The notes: generated by a model from the letters alone, not told the origin. Shown: positions 22,411-33,114, numbered from the stretch's first letter. The stretch is DNA of 64,000 nt from Conchocele bisecta (GCA_029237695.1 CM055271.1:86158208-86222207), one strand, 5' to 3'. A program made the numbers and translations.

Positions 22411-22879
22411 ATCGTCACTAGACTGAATAATTGAGTGAATACGAGTATCGAATACATAGAGTAATTAACGTACATACCGAATACAATTACAAGCGATAAT
22501 CCTGTACACGACCGCATACCACGGCTCATAAAATGTATTCTGCATGTAGCATCTGCGACGTATCCTCGGCCGATAGACAAAAGAAATAAGTAAATTATAT
22601 CAAAAAAGCAAATGGTGAAAATGTGTTGTAGGGGAGGTAATCGTTTGAGCCAGTCAACTCGTCCGGCAGTCAAATCGTACACTGACAAAGTCGTCCACTT
22701 ATTTTATAGTACCCCACACCCCACACCCAACAAACGGTTGAGGATACATATCTATACACTGTATAGTCGCCACCCTGTATGTCCGTCTGTCTGACCGCGT
22801 GTACCTGCTCGAAATCACCAGTGAGGGTGCGAAACAGTATGAAGAGATAAATAGTCATGTGCTTTTGCACCTAGAAGGA

Positions 22880-23060
22880 GGTGTGTTATTTTTCATGAAA
22901 ACTATTTGCAGAAATTGTGATATTTTCTGGAAATGACGTCGAAAGTTTAGGAAATAGTCATAGCAAATGCGCAATCCGATTTCGAATTTGCTCTGAACCA
23001 TTTTTTCTCTATCATTTACAGCAAACATCGTGAAATGTGTAAGCATTTCACGTGAAAATC
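22880..23060 (+). repeat. Dispersed repeat family E, copy 1
   Basis: TTTTTCATGAAAACTATTTG...GTGATATTTTCTGGAAATGAC...AGCAAATGCGCAATCC...TTCACGTGAAAA. Related copies at 27530-27725 and 30100-30300 share ATATTTTC...AATGNCNNCGAA...GCAAATGCAGAAT...TTTCATGAAA. Non-coding. Confidence 0.55.
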
Positions 23061-23072
23061 GCTCGTCTTCTT

Positions 23073-23311
23073 TAGCCGATTTCATCAAAATTGCAAAGTA
23101 TACTCATCTAGCAAAGTATACTTTGAGGGAGTACTATTTTATTTTCCCCAAAATGCATCATTTCATATAGAACTAACGACTGCATATAGTTGATGATTAA
23201 AAGTATGCAGAAATATTATAATTAATGTATTACATTATCACGGCCAAAATTTCTTCCTCAAAGTATACTTTTCTAGATAAGTATACTTTGCAATGTTGGT
23301 GAAATAGGCTA
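23073..23311. mobile_element. MITE with ~57-bp terminal inverted repeats
   Basis: Left arm TAGCCGATTTCATCAAAATT...GCAAAGTATACTTTGAGG (23073-23130), right arm the near-exact complement (23254-23311), with about six mismatches. The centre is AT-rich. The arms contain AAGTATACTTT, itself a palindrome. Confidence 0.75.
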
Positions 23312-23647
23312 CTGATCACATGGCTTGACCCACATTGGACACGGTTTAGAACAGGTAACTTACGACGTGTGCTACCAGTGTAAACGCGCAGTCTGATCAG
23401 GCCCTACACTGGTCGCTATGAATAAAGATTTCAATACATAATGTTATTGCACAAATTGGACTTCAGAGTATTAACACGTCGGAATTACTACTCCAGATAA
23501 GGTGCGTATAAACGTATTGTTTTTTAAAAAAAAATTTTAATTTATTATCTTTTGTTCCCTATTTTAGAAGGAAGAAAATCAATAATACATTTGTAAAAGT
23601 AAAATACACATTGAATTTGAAATCTTTGGGTGTAATACTCTTTAGAT

Positions 23648-23965
23648 ACAAAACTTATCTGGAGCGGGATAAACATGATATAAATATGCTATCGTACATA
23701 CAAAACTTATCTGGAGCTCTGTATCCTTGCCGGATAAACATGATATCAATACACTATGGTAGATACAAAACTTATCTGGAACTCTGTATCCATGACGGAT
23801 AAACACCATATCAATACACTATCGTAGATACAAAACGTATTTGGAGCTCTGTATCCTTGCCGGATAAACATGATATCAATACACTATCGTAGATACAAAA
23901 CTTATCTGGAGCTCTGTAGCCTTGCTGGATAAACATGATATCAATACACTATCGTAGTCTCTATA
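23648..23965 (+). repeat. Five-unit 65-bp tandem array
   Basis: Units starting ACAAAACTTATCTGGAGCTC begin at 23648, 23700, 23765, 23830 and 23895. Periods are 52, then 65, 65 and 65. Each carries GCCGGATAAACATGATATC and AATACACTATCGTAGAT. The single-copy counterpart is at ~20420. The first unit lacks 13 bases. Confidence 0.9.
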
Positions 23966-24170
23966 TATCGGACTCTGCTAGGAAACTGTAGAACCTTGGC
24001 GAGCCTCTCGGAATTCCTACACGTTTCGTAGCCTTGTCTGATATATAGAGACTACCAGACAAGTACATATCAAGTTTATCCGGCAAGGCTAGGAAACGCG
24101 TAGGAATTCCGAGGCTTGTCGAGGAATTCATACAGTTTCCGAGCCGAGCCTGATAAACCTGACGTCAAAA
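23955..24170. repeat. Two consecutive hairpins at the end of the 65-bp array
   Basis: Hairpin 1: TAGTCTCTATATATC (23955) / GATATATAGAGACTA (24040-24054). Hairpin 2: GTTTATCCGGCAAGGCTAGG (from ~24072) / GAGCCGAGCCTGATAAAC (~24142-24160) with mirrored GGAATTCC blocks. The second shares GATAAAC and GCCGGATAAAC wording with the array units, so array and hairpins are probably one composite element. Confidence 0.6.
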
Positions 24171-24429
24171 GACATTACCACGGTATTCTAATTATCAGGT
24201 AACTTTTTTGCTAATTAGTGAGCAATTATGACGTTGTTTTCGTTGATTAGAACGCGGACTTGTTTCCGTGACGTAATGCCACTAACGTAATTCGGTAACG
24301 TCATGTGACGCCGTTCGAAAAATGAAACGTTAGTTTTCAATTTTTTGTAAACCGGATATTCGTATCAGGGCAATGCCTGATACAACAACATGTTATCAGT
24401 CAGTATGTATTCGGCCAACACAATACAGG

Positions 24430-24535
24430 CATGCAGAGCATGATGTTATTAGCCGATCAAATCAGGGTTCAATATATGTCCACATTTTAGTAGTTACCGA
24501 ATCTCAGGGAAAAGTGAGAGAAGTGTTGATTTCAC
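24430..24535 (+). repeat. Dispersed repeat, inverted partner at 30958-31080
   Basis: GCATGCAGAGCATGATGTTA...GATCAAATCAGGGTTCAATA...CATTTTAGTAGTTACCGAAT...AGTGAGAGAAGTGTTGATTTC is the reverse complement of 30958-31080 with few mismatches, so the pair diverged recently compared with other repeats here. Confidence 0.75.
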
Positions 24536-24539
24536 CTGA

Positions 24540-24880
24540 ATAGTGACTACATAACCACATTCGAACAAAAACTAAATTTGACCATTTGGCGGCCATCTTG
24601 AATGACATAATGACTCCATTTTGAGAAAAATGATATGACAGCGATCGGGTGATTGATACCTTCGATTTGATATACATGTATTACATGACCATATTTGAAC
24701 AAAATAAAAAGCTGACATTTTGGTGGCCATCTTGAATGACATAATGACTTTATTTCAAGAAACATTATATGACAGCGATCGGCTCATCGATTTGACATAT
24801 TACATGACCACATTTTAACAAAATAAAAATCTGACCTTTTGGCGGCCATCTTGAATGACATAATGACTTCATTTTGAGAC
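24540..24880 (+). repeat. Family A, tandem of three ~115-140-bp units
   Basis: GCGGCCATCTTGAATGACAT occurs at ~24589, ~24730 and ~24843, each preceded by CATTNGAACAAAAN and followed by AATGACT...TTTCANGA and GACAGCGATCGG. The wording matches the start of the window (CATGACCATATTCGG...GGCGGCCATCTTGGATGACA). Confidence 0.7.
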
Positions 24881-25300
24881 TAGATGGCCGCGGCCTGCAT
24901 GTCGCGCCTTGGGGCTAGGCATGGACACTATAAAAAGAGATATAGTAGACGGAAAAACTTTAATAAAAACAACTTTAACCGGACACACGTACGCCAAAAT
25001 GCCGACTATATCGCGCTTTCCGCAAGCGGGCGCGACAAAAACATTAACCAAAAATTTCAAAGTAATTATACCTTGAAATTGGGCACAGGGGCCGCACGGT
25101 AGGGGGGGGGGGGGGTGGGGGGGGGGGGGGTAGAATGAAAATAGAGATGATGATAAACAGCCATGTGAAGGTTGAAGGTAATGTGCAAAGCAGTTGCATA
25201 GATATAGTACATGAAAAAAATTTAACAAAAAACATAAAAGTAATTAGACCTTGACATTGGACACAGGGGCCTCAAGGGAGGGGGTAGAATGAAAATATGG
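24879..25300 (+). repeat. Family B, partial copy inserted in family A
   Basis: Starts ACTAGATGGCCGCGGCC and follows family B through AACTTTAACCGGACACACG, TATCGCGCTTTCCGCAAGCG, CACAGGGGCCGCACGG and a second GGGGCCTCAAGG unit. It begins where the third family A unit stops and family A resumes at ~25300, so it looks inserted or recombined there. A long G run (25102-25130, one T inside) marks the middle. Confidence 0.65.
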
Positions 25301-25545
25301 ATGATCTTGGATTCGTCGTTCGAAGGATTTAACCTTTCCACGGCGGCCATCTTGGATTCAGGTCGACTTTCTTTTAACAACTTTGAAAAGGCTTCACCTA
25401 AGGACCATGTCGGTCAATTATCGTGTTCATTGACCAAGAGGTTCGGTAGAAGATGATTGAAAATGTTGCCGGACGACGGACGGACGGACAGAAAGCGGTA
25501 ATGAAAATAGCTCACATGAGCTTTGCTGAGCTCAGGTGAGCTGAA
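25300..25545 (+). repeat. Family A, 3' end
   Basis: GGCGGCCATCTTGGATTCAGG, TTCACCTAAGGACCATG, AGAAGATGATTGAAAATGTT, CGGACGACGGACGGACGG and the terminal near-palindrome AGCTCACATGAGCTTTGCTG...CAGGTGAGCT correspond in order to 660-902. Confidence 0.7.
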
Positions 25546-25549
25546 CACA

Positions 25550-26965
25550 TCAAAGTATATACAAACAAAAACATTAATCTGGCAATCTTTTTAGGGGCGG
25601 GTGGGGAGGAGAATCTATAAATGCATTTGTTATTGCCTTACCTCAGTTGACCTTATTCAACCTATTGTGACTTGTAACTTAAGTTATTTAGAGCCGGGTA
25701 GACTGGGTAGAACCAGTACTCTGGACTGTATGGGGTGGGGTGGGGTGGGATCGCAGCATCGGTTCTGAATTTACAACAAAATATTCCTCAGTGAAATTAC
25801 GACATCCCGATCTGGCGTTTCAATGTGCCCATTGTTCTTCAAACTCCGAGAAACCCTACTTTATAATAGTAATTTATCAATGATCATGTGACATTTACAC
25901 CAGGATCGAGCGAGCGGTTATTATTTCATACCACTAAAATATGTCAAGTTTGAGCAATAGTTCACCAATGTTCGCGCATAGCTATTGTTGTAATGTTCAT
26001 ATATTAATGCATCAGTCAATGTGAATCCCCCAGGGTACCCCGGGGCTTTAACATTTCATGATTCCCCTGGGCCGGGGCTTTAACGGCAGCAAAATAAAGC
26101 CCCACTAGTCCCTGGCTGTGTGTGTGGGGGAGGGGTGAGGGGGCGAGATTTACATTTACTGATGCATAAGTAAAAGAATGAGAGATTTATAAAGTTTAAC
26201 CATAAATAAGCAACAAAGGAACGAAAATTACAATATTGTAATTACACTTCTACATACTGGAGCTACATATCATTGTCAGTCCACTTCAGCATGTTTTTTA
26301 GTAAATTGTGAAGCTGCTTTCTCTCGTATTAAACTCAGTAAAATGCTGCATCTGCAGTGATGTCACGTGACATCACATCGTCACGTGAAATGATCGTGCA
26401 ACGACAATGTACAAAATGGAGACAAGACAATTATTTTTGTACATTCAGAAACAAAAATCTGGAATATTTTTTATATGCCACAGAGACCTGTGGCGAAAAG
26501 AAAATATTAAGTTGAGCATTGTCAATGCGCGAGCATTGTCAATGTCACCTCCACTCTACTTAATGACGGCCATTTTCTTTTGCCTTCTTGAGTTCCTAGT
26601 GTAATCAAAACTTTCCCCAAAACATCTGGCATCTAAGAAGGGCCGTAATGGCTCAATTTTTCTCTCGGTAAAGTATAAACATACTGCAGGGACAATCCAC
26701 ACTCGTATATTGTTAATTAACAGTTTGTAGCGTATATTCTGGGCGGTATTTATACTCAAATGTACTTTGCAAAACATATTACCTGTATCTGGTTGTCTAT
26801 CTTCTCGCAAATGAAGCTGGCGTGCATATCAAGATCCCGTGATCGGCAACTGTTCGATTGATTGGTCAGCTCGGTGAGCCAACATTTGTCCGGTCCAATC
26901 AAATCACGAATAAACAATATCACGCTTTGTAACGAATAGAAGGCAAGCCGCCTAACTTTAGTTTA
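25550..26965. other. No recognisable gene; two G/C-rich patches
   Basis: GGGGTGGGGTGGGGTGGG (25732-25749) is a possible G-quadruplex. CAGGGTACCCCGGGGCTTTAAC and GGCCGGGGCTTTAACGG (26031-26083) form a short direct repeat. TGATGTCACGTGACATCAC (26357-26375) is a perfect CRE/E-box-like palindrome. I found no coding signal. Confidence 0.4.
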
Positions 26966-26971
26966 CCGAAC

Positions 26972-27044
26972 TCTTGTTAAAACGTTTATTTATAGCCAAA
27001 TTACCGAACTCTTGTAGTTAAAACGTTTATTTATAGCCAAATTG
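26972..27044 (+). repeat. Tandem duplication of a ~36-bp segment
   Basis: TTACCGAACTCTTGT...TAAAACGTTTATTTATAGCC occurs twice in a row, with a 3-base difference (GTAG) between copies. Confidence 0.8.
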
Positions 27045-27529
27045 TGTTATTTCGCTATATTTAAAGTTTTAAACAGAGACAATGGCCAAAAATGAAAAAT
27101 TATCCGGTTGATGTAGTTTTGAAGTGATACAACATATTTCGCTTTTATAGATTACCGAATATAGGAGAAAAGGGTGGTTACACAGAGCTCCAGATAAGCT
27201 GTGTTTGAAATCAGAAGTAGTGAGTATCAAAAAGCAATGAGAACAATTGTGGTACCTTTATCATGCTGCAGAAAACAATAAACAGATCACAATAATTATA
27301 GCATATTTTTCCATGAAAACACATCCAAGGAGACAATTCTAATGAAATTCCAAGATATGTTTTCATTTCGAAACAAACTATTCAATAATTGGTGTCTGTT
27401 GATGTGTAAACAGTAGTGTGATTTAATTTTACCCAATTAAAATGTTGAAATACCCAATTGCTTCAGAACTGATGGAGTAACAATACTCAATTACTAATTC
27501 CTTGCCTGGACAATAAAAAAATGCAGTTT

Positions 27530-27725
27530 GTGTGGAATTTCATGAAATATATTTACAGATTTTGCGATATTTTCGGTCAATCATGCCAAACGTTGATGAA
27601 ATTCTCGAAGCAAATGCAGAATGTCACTATGTTGTCACCATTCCATGTTATTTATGAAAGATATTGTAAATATTTTTCATCAAAGTGCGCACATGTTTGT
27701 ACATGCAAAATCACATGGCGCATGT
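27530..27725 (+). repeat. Dispersed repeat family E, copy 2
   Basis: AATTTCATGAAATATATTTA...TTTGCGATATTTTCGG...GCAAATGCAGAATGTC...TGTACATGCAAAATCACATG matches the layout of the copies at 22.9 and 30.1 kb. Confidence 0.5.
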
Positions 27726-27989
27726 CATATGTATAAATTTGTCATAAATTGTCAATATTTCAGTGATATTTCATAAGAGTACACCTTTTCTTTTTTATTT
27801 CACCTCAAAAGTGCATGTAAATGTTGTGACCACTCATTTTAACCGTCTCAGCAAGAATGTTCAGATGGTGTATGCAACATATACTTCCGAGAAGAAATAA
27901 TAAAAATAAGTTATTATATTGTAACTAAATGTGCAAAGTTACAATATCCGACAAGTACACATGTATTTATTTGTTTTTAATATATATCA

Positions 27990-29196
27990 TGTATATGTTT
28001 TAGAAAAGAAGGCAGAGTTGTATGACCATCTTAGCCCAAACTGGGCACAATCAGTTAATCTGGGCGGACAAAAGCGAGCATCATCTACATCAAGATATGA
28101 TCGGCAGCAGGAAAAGAAGAGAAGGAAGCCAGCTGAATCCAGATCTATTGTTGGACCTGATCACACTGAGACGGGAATGGACATGGGTGACAGCGTTGAT
28201 GAAGACGGCGTTCAGTCACAGACTGATGTTGATGGTCCACTCATAGAGGCTATGTCGCTTGAGCTGCAGGAACTGCGTACAGAGAATGGGGAGCTGAAGC
28301 AAAAAGTGGCCCATTTGGAAACTAATTTCACTGAAACATTTAACAGGATTACCATCATTCACAGTTCTATCTATATTGTTTAATTTTCTGGAGCCTCACC
28401 TGTCATCCAGTCTGGTCATGCCCAAATTAAAGGTAATGCTATTGACATTAGTGAAATTGCAACTAAATTTGTAAAATCTTTTTCTTGCGTATGAATTTGA
28501 CACTACGCAATCAACAATATCTATACTTTTGTACACGGAAAATTGACTGTATGTACAAGCGGTTAAAGAAACTCATAAGATGGCCAGAGCGCGAGACATT
28601 GAGAAAAACCATGCCAATGGAATTTAGGAAGTACTTCGGCCACCGGTGTGCAGTGATAATTGATTGTTTTTAGGTATTTATTGAGAAACCAAGTGGTTTG
28701 AAAGCCATAGCAGAAACCTGGTCTTCATACAAACACCACTACACTGCGAAATCTATAATTATAATTACTCCTCCGGGCAATGTGTCCTTCATATAGAAAG
28801 CATGGGGTGGTCGTGTGAGTGACAAGTGTGACAAAGAACAGTGACTTCCTGTCCAAGTTATTACCTGGGGATGTATAGTGTTGGCGGACAGAGGATTTGA
28901 TGTCAAGGATAGTGTTGGCTCGGTAGCTGCAGAAGTGAAAATTCCAGCATTTACGAAAGGTCGTGATCAGCTATCCCCCCCTGGACGTGGAATAAACGCG
29001 TAAACTTGCCCACTCAAGAATGCATGTGGAACGGGTTATTGGTTCAGTTCGACATAAATATACTATATTGAACGGTTGTCTTCCCATTAATTGTCTCATG
29101 AACAAGGATAAGTTTGGTAAGACGGTCACTGACACAAATTTTACCGTTTCGTGTGGACTAGTAACGTTGTGTGACTCAATTGTTGATTTTAACTGA
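27990..29196 (+). pseudogene. DDE_Tnp_4 (Harbinger/ISL2EU-like) transposase, decayed
   Basis: The first frame gives ELYDHLSPNWAQSVNLG, RQQEKKRRKPAES and a coiled stretch LELQELRTENGELKQKVAHL, typical of the region between THAP and DDE domains. After a shift at ~28350 come PSFTVLSILFNFLEPHL, then [20 protein letters not shown] and [12 protein letters not shown] with the first catalytic D, a stop at 28671, and [11 protein letters not shown]...WSSYKHH. LADRGF (28881-28898) holds the second D and HVERVIG (29023-29043) the E. The end reads NGCLPINCLMNKDKFGK...LCDSIVDFN-stop (29194-29196). At least five stops and several shifts make it inactive. Order and spacing are otherwise near full length for the DDE domain. 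The N-terminal THAP zinc finger is not seen. Terminal repeats not identified. Confidence 0.85.
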
Positions 29197-29332
29197 ACCA
29201 AATATATCTACACTGGTCCTTGCACTTCTTCGTGTCCTTTTGTAAATACTGAAATCTTCTTTTTCTGATTCACTTATTTCGGCATCAAACATTTACTTTT
29301 CTATTTATTGCAAGGAAATAGCGATTCTGGTA

Positions 29333-29452
29333 TTTCGGTCGGCTGCCAGCATGGTACCGGTAAATAGGTTGTCTGTCGGTCGGTATAGTCGACTATACCG
29401 ACCGACAGCCGACCTGTTTATCTGTACCATGCCGGAAACCGACCGAAATCAC
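29333..29452. mobile_element. Perfectly centred palindrome (fold-back)
   Basis: ATTTCGGTCGG...GCATGGTACCGGTAAATAGG...GTCGGTCGGTATAGTCGACT is followed at once by its complement ending CCGACCGAAAT. There is almost no loop (GTCGAC at 29388-29393). A short MITE or cruciform-forming sequence. Confidence 0.75.
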
Positions 29453-29841
29453 TGAATTGGTATTCCTGGGCCAAGGGTGTGGAATTTCTTCATCAGATTT
29501 GCTGGCACCTTTTGAAATTAAAATCATATACATATCCAAATTCAAAACCATTTTTAATAGAAGCTAAACATGTATACTTTATCATTTATTCCATTATCTC
29601 GATTATCATATAAAGCATGTAATAATAAAGAATAAAAACTCATAGTAGGCATGATATTACTTCATTTCAATGGATATATGACCAGTGTAGGCACAGATAA
29701 GCCTGCACATTCACATACAGGAGTGTGCTAGCAGATTAATATCCAGATTGATCAAATCCCATAAGGCCTTTTTCTAAAGCCACGGTCACATATACTTTTC
29801 TATATTTGTGATGCACCGTTAGAGAAACAGTCCACTTACTT

Positions 29842-30055
29842 CACTGGTGCTGCACTCCGTGCCGATGGAAATATTTCAAGACAATCCACTTGAAAGTTAC
29901 AATAGGCGCCATTAATTGTAAAAAAATGTTTCAAGACGAGTAGTAATTTCATTGATTTGTTAACACTCATCTAGAAACATTTTATAATGGCGCATATTGT
30001 ATTTTTCAAGTGGATTGTCTTACATTTTCCACCGGCGCGGAGTGCAGCACCAGTG
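29842..30055. mobile_element. Fold-back MITE family F1, copy 2
   Basis: Ends CACTGGTGCTGCACTCCG (29842-29859) and the exact complement CGGAGTGCAGCACCAGTG (30038-30055). Inside are GACAATCCACTTGAAA / TTTCAAGTGGATTGTC and AAATGTTTC / GAAACATTT. Arms are ~75 bp. The same ends bound copy 1 at 18.7 kb. Confidence 0.85.
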
Positions 30056-30099
30056 TAATAATGATAATTAAGATGCGCCATGTGTTTTTTTACCAACAA

Positions 30100-30300
30100 A
30101 AATGGGCGTAATTTCATAAAACAATTACAAAATTTACGATATTTTCCTGGAATGACACCGAAGGTTGTCGAAATTTTCAGAGCAAATGCAGAATTCTATT
30201 CCGCATTTGCTTTGAGAATTTCATCAACTTTCAGCATATTTCATGAAATTGCGCACCTGTTTGTAGGTACAAAATCACAAAATCACATGGTGCGTCTCGA
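30100..30300 (+). repeat. Dispersed repeat family E, copy 3
   Basis: GATATTTTCCTGGAATGACA, GCAAATGCAGAATTC, ATATTTCATGAAATTGCGCA and AAAATCACATGG match the copies at 22.9 and 27.5 kb. The open 129-codon frame across it has no protein motif. Confidence 0.55.
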
Positions 30301-30449
30301 TTATACAGACAGTATATCTGCATTGACAATATATACATTGAAGTTCACATACAGTACTTGCACACCAAATGAATCACCTTTTCACACGCTTGTTTTTCTT
30401 AAATTCTGGCATATTTCTACATTCTGGGCAATAGGTATATATATATATG

Positions 30450-30640
30450 ATTCCGGCACCTCGTGTTAATTTATGGCACCCGGTGTTTATATAAACTTGA
30501 ATGGATAAGGTCTCCAAAAAAATCCGGGTGCCATTTTTTTAAGCCAAGTTCAATGTCATTTCAAGGTCATTGAACGTTTTGCTTGACGGAAGTCGAAAAT
30601 TGCCAATATATGAGCCAATAGGTAGGTCATGGTCCTTAAC
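30450..30640 (+). repeat. Dispersed repeat family G, copy 1
   Basis: GATTCCGGCACCTCGTGTTA opens the copy. GGCACCCGGTG (30475) and CCGGGTGCC (30525) form a stem, then TCAAGGTCATTGAA. Copies: 55082-55210 and, inverted, 58790-58912. Confidence 0.75.
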
Positions 30641-30957
30641 TTGGAAATTGGTGTAAATTGTTCAAACACATTTCATATGGATATATTAAAGAATTTACGT
30701 AAACTACACTAATATTCAGTATATTATTATCATATTTTAAAGATGGCCGCCAAAATTGGGTATTTATGAGATTTCGGTTGACTTGCTACATATTTGTGTA
30801 ATGCTAAGAGCCTTCACCTATATTCAACGGTTAATTCTTTCAACTGGAATAATATTGCAGTCAATATACTCCATTGTCAGAAAACTCAAAATGGCCGCCA
30901 AGTAAATAGCAAATCCACAGTAATTTACTAAATATAACCGGGAGAATTTGGTTGGGG

Positions 30958-31080
30958 AGGAAATCAACACTTCTCTCACTTTTCCCTGAGATTCCGTAAC
31001 TACTAAAATGTGGACATATATTGAACCTTGATTTGATCGGCTAATAACATCATGCTCTGCATGACTTTTCATTACTTATT
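30958..31080 (-). repeat. Inverted partner of 24430-24535
   Basis: GAAATCAACACTTCTCTCAC...ATTCNGTAACTACTAAAATG...ATTTGATCGGCTAATAACAT is the complement of the 24.4-kb segment. The pair is 6.4 kb apart. Confidence 0.75.
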
Positions 31081-31114
31081 CACTTATTTGTACTGTAATA
31101 CAGATGGAAATTTA

Positions 31115-31168
31115 CTTAGTTGAGCTGCAAAAAAACAAACAATATTTGCTTTTTGCAGCTCAACTAAG
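31115..31168. repeat. Hairpin at the retroposon target
   Basis: CTTAGTTGAGCTGCAAAAA (31115-31133) pairs with TTTTTGCAGCTCAACTAAG (31150-31168), perfect over 19 bp. It belongs to family D. Confidence 0.85.
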
Positions 31169-31613
31169 TTTGTTTGTTTGTTTGTTTGTTGGGGTTTAGC
31201 GGCATATCAACAGCTAAGGTCATTTAAAGCCGGGTCAATGGGTTTGTACTAAATCCCATATATTACCTGTACAAGTAGTACATGTACATGTTCAAGTACA
31301 AATGGGGGAAAATCCCAAAATCAGAACTGAATATTTACAATTACACAACTATATAGTCAGCCCTGAAATCAGAATAATCCTGATCTGATGCCAGGTCCTC
31401 ACCACACCAGAATCACTTGGCCCCTCCCAAAAGCAGTAGCATCTGTAATAATCTTACTACTTTTATAATGGGCAATAACCCAATTCAACTCCCAGGTAAC
31501 AAAAGAGCCACGATAAAAACGTACCTGAGCGCCAAATCAGGCAAATCGTGATTCCTATAAGGAGGAACACATACCGTTAATTTACGCCGTCTCATTCGCC
31601 TGACCACCACCCA
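31169..31613 (-). mobile_element. Retroposon (SINE or LINE 3' end) with 13-bp target duplication
   Basis: The insert is bounded by CAGCTCAACTAAG at 31156-31168 and 31614-31626. Read on the minus strand it ends in GCCGCTAAACCCCAACAAAC and a (CAAA)n tail, the usual 3' end of a retroposon copied by target-primed reverse transcription. Its ~445 bp have no long ORF. It could be a SINE or a 5'-truncated LINE 3' UTR. It splits family D, which continues on both sides. Confidence 0.85.
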
Positions 31614-31790
31614 CAGCTCAACTAAGTATATTTTAAACTTTATTACAGTATTTTCACTACTCAATTTGAAAATCAATGCGTATTTTCACATTGCTGTGAG
31701 TGTTTTGTACTCCCACTGTTGATATTCAATGACTCAATGCGTATTCAGCTAATAAGTGCTAACAACGCCAATACGCACTTTATCTGGAGC
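31614..31790 (-). repeat. Dispersed repeat family D, copy 2 (split by the retroposon)
   Basis: Complement of 20101-20275: CTCAACTAAGTATATTTT...AATGCGTATTTTCACATTGC...TTTTGTACTCCCACT...AATGCGTATTCAGCTAAT...CCAATACGCAC. The other part is 31075-31168. Confidence 0.7.
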
Positions 31791-31810
31791 TCTGGGCTAC
31801 CCTGGCACCT

Positions 31811-32280
31811 GAACATAGAGAATAGTAGGTTAGTGCCGTAAATGGGAAAAAATATCCGGCAAGCTTTAAGGCTCAAGAATTTCTTTATTTCTCATCAGAA
31901 GTATATGTTGTGACCACTCATTTGAACCGTCTCGCCGAGACGGTTCAAATGAGTGTCACAACATATACTTTGGTTCAGAAATAAGGAAAATAGATAGAGA
32001 ATAGTAGGTTAGTGCCGTGAATGGGAAAAAATATCTGGCAAGGCTCAGGAAACGGGATGGGCGAGGCTCTGCCGAGCACATCCCGTTTCCGTGCCGCGCC
32101 AGATATTTTTCCATTCATGGCACTAACCTACTATTCTATTTATCCGTCAACATTACAAATAGCTTTAAAATGCAAAAAAAGAACCCCAGCCGCATCTCCA
32201 AATTGTATTGACAGGATATCAAAAATGTTTCACGGCACCGTGTTTCACGGCACATACGCACTGTGTTGACGGGATAAATA
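31811..32280. mobile_element. Composite of three successive hairpins (family H), copy 1
   Basis: Hairpin A (31880-31990): TTTCTTTATTTCTCATCAGA...TTGAACCGTCTCGCC and complement. Hairpin B (31991-32141): GAATAGTAGGTTAGTGCC...GAAACGGGATGGGCGAGGC and complement. Hairpin C (32139-32280): TTTATCCGTCAACA ... TGTTGACGGGATAAAT. A lone left arm of B (31816-31862) precedes A, as if A had entered B. The same A-B-C order occurs at 35453-35784. ORFs here are hairpin translations. Confidence 0.75.
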
Positions 32281-32355
32281 ATAATTCCCATTTTCATTGG
32301 GAATCAACGATCACAACTATGTATATGCAGAGACACACTGCAGACCGTAAACCCC

Positions 32356-32595
32356 TGGGGCCAGTTTAATGAAACTTCGTAGGATAAAAAAAGTGTGTAC
32401 AATACTTTTTACTAATTTTCTTCTCACATGAACGTGGCTAATTAATACTACCATTTGTCGCTTACATGTGCACAGCATAAATACTTGAACACATCCACTA
32501 AACATTTGCCAACATTGGCATTTAGCGCAAATATTATTTCTAAATTTCAATTCTGCACTTACGAACTTCGTACGAAGTTTAGTGAAACGGGCTCC
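32356..32595. mobile_element. MITE with imperfect ~25-bp inverted ends (family I)
   Basis: Left GGGGCCAGTTTAATGAAACT..CGTA (32357), right ACGAAGTTTAGTGAAACGGG.CTCC (32571-32594). The same end, GGCCCGTTTCACTAAACTTC followed by GTACG, appears alone at 59328-59352. The right end also has ACTTCGTACGAAGT (32566-32579), a palindrome. Confidence 0.6.
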
Positions 32596-32775
32596 GTGTA
32601 CATGGCAGTGAGATCATAAGAAAATGTCTTTAATATGTTGTATAGGGCAAACCCTGATATATCGGTTGTCCAGGAGCGTCATAACAGGTCCGACAGGTTC
32701 AGCGACTGCCGGATCAATACTTTTGAAATTCATATATAAAACAACGGAATGTAAATATATTTTTCTGCAATTTTT

Positions 32776-32862
32776 CTCATTTCTCATCAGAAGTGTATGT
32801 TGTTACCACTCAGTTGAACCGTCTCGGCGAGACGGTTCAACTGAGTGGTAATAACATACATT
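32776..32862. mobile_element. Solo hairpin A of family H
   Basis: CTCATTTCTCATCAGAAGTG...ACTCAGTTGAACCGTCTCGG and complement up to TGGTAATAACATACATTCTG, the same palindrome as at 31.9 and 35.5 kb, here without hairpins B and C. A half copy, ACCACTCATTTTAACCGTCTC, lies at ~27830. Confidence 0.7.
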
Positions 32863-33114
32863 CTGGGTGGGCAGCTGGGGGCACCCACTAGATTCGCAGG
32901 ACCAGTCTTATGGTTCATTCATGCATTCGGTTTATATTTAAGGGTTGAAATTGTCTCGAACACCTTCCACACCCGGTCTTATGGTGCTCCCGGTGCCCCT
33001 TTTGTCCATGTTTTATATGCAGGAAACATCATCATGAACATTTTTATCAGGTGATACCAGCATAGAGTAAAGGGAGCAGCTTATACAGTCCTGCAGGGAA
33101 CATGGATTTGTTTT

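Noticed and set aside
27931..28383. Intact 150-codon gene with a coiled coil
   Set aside because: Its end is the wrong frame of the transposase. The correct frame continues PSFTVLSILFNFLEP, so it is part of the transposase pseudogene.
30080..30469. 129-codon ORF
   Set aside because: It lies across families E and G, which are not coding in their other copies, and shows no motif.
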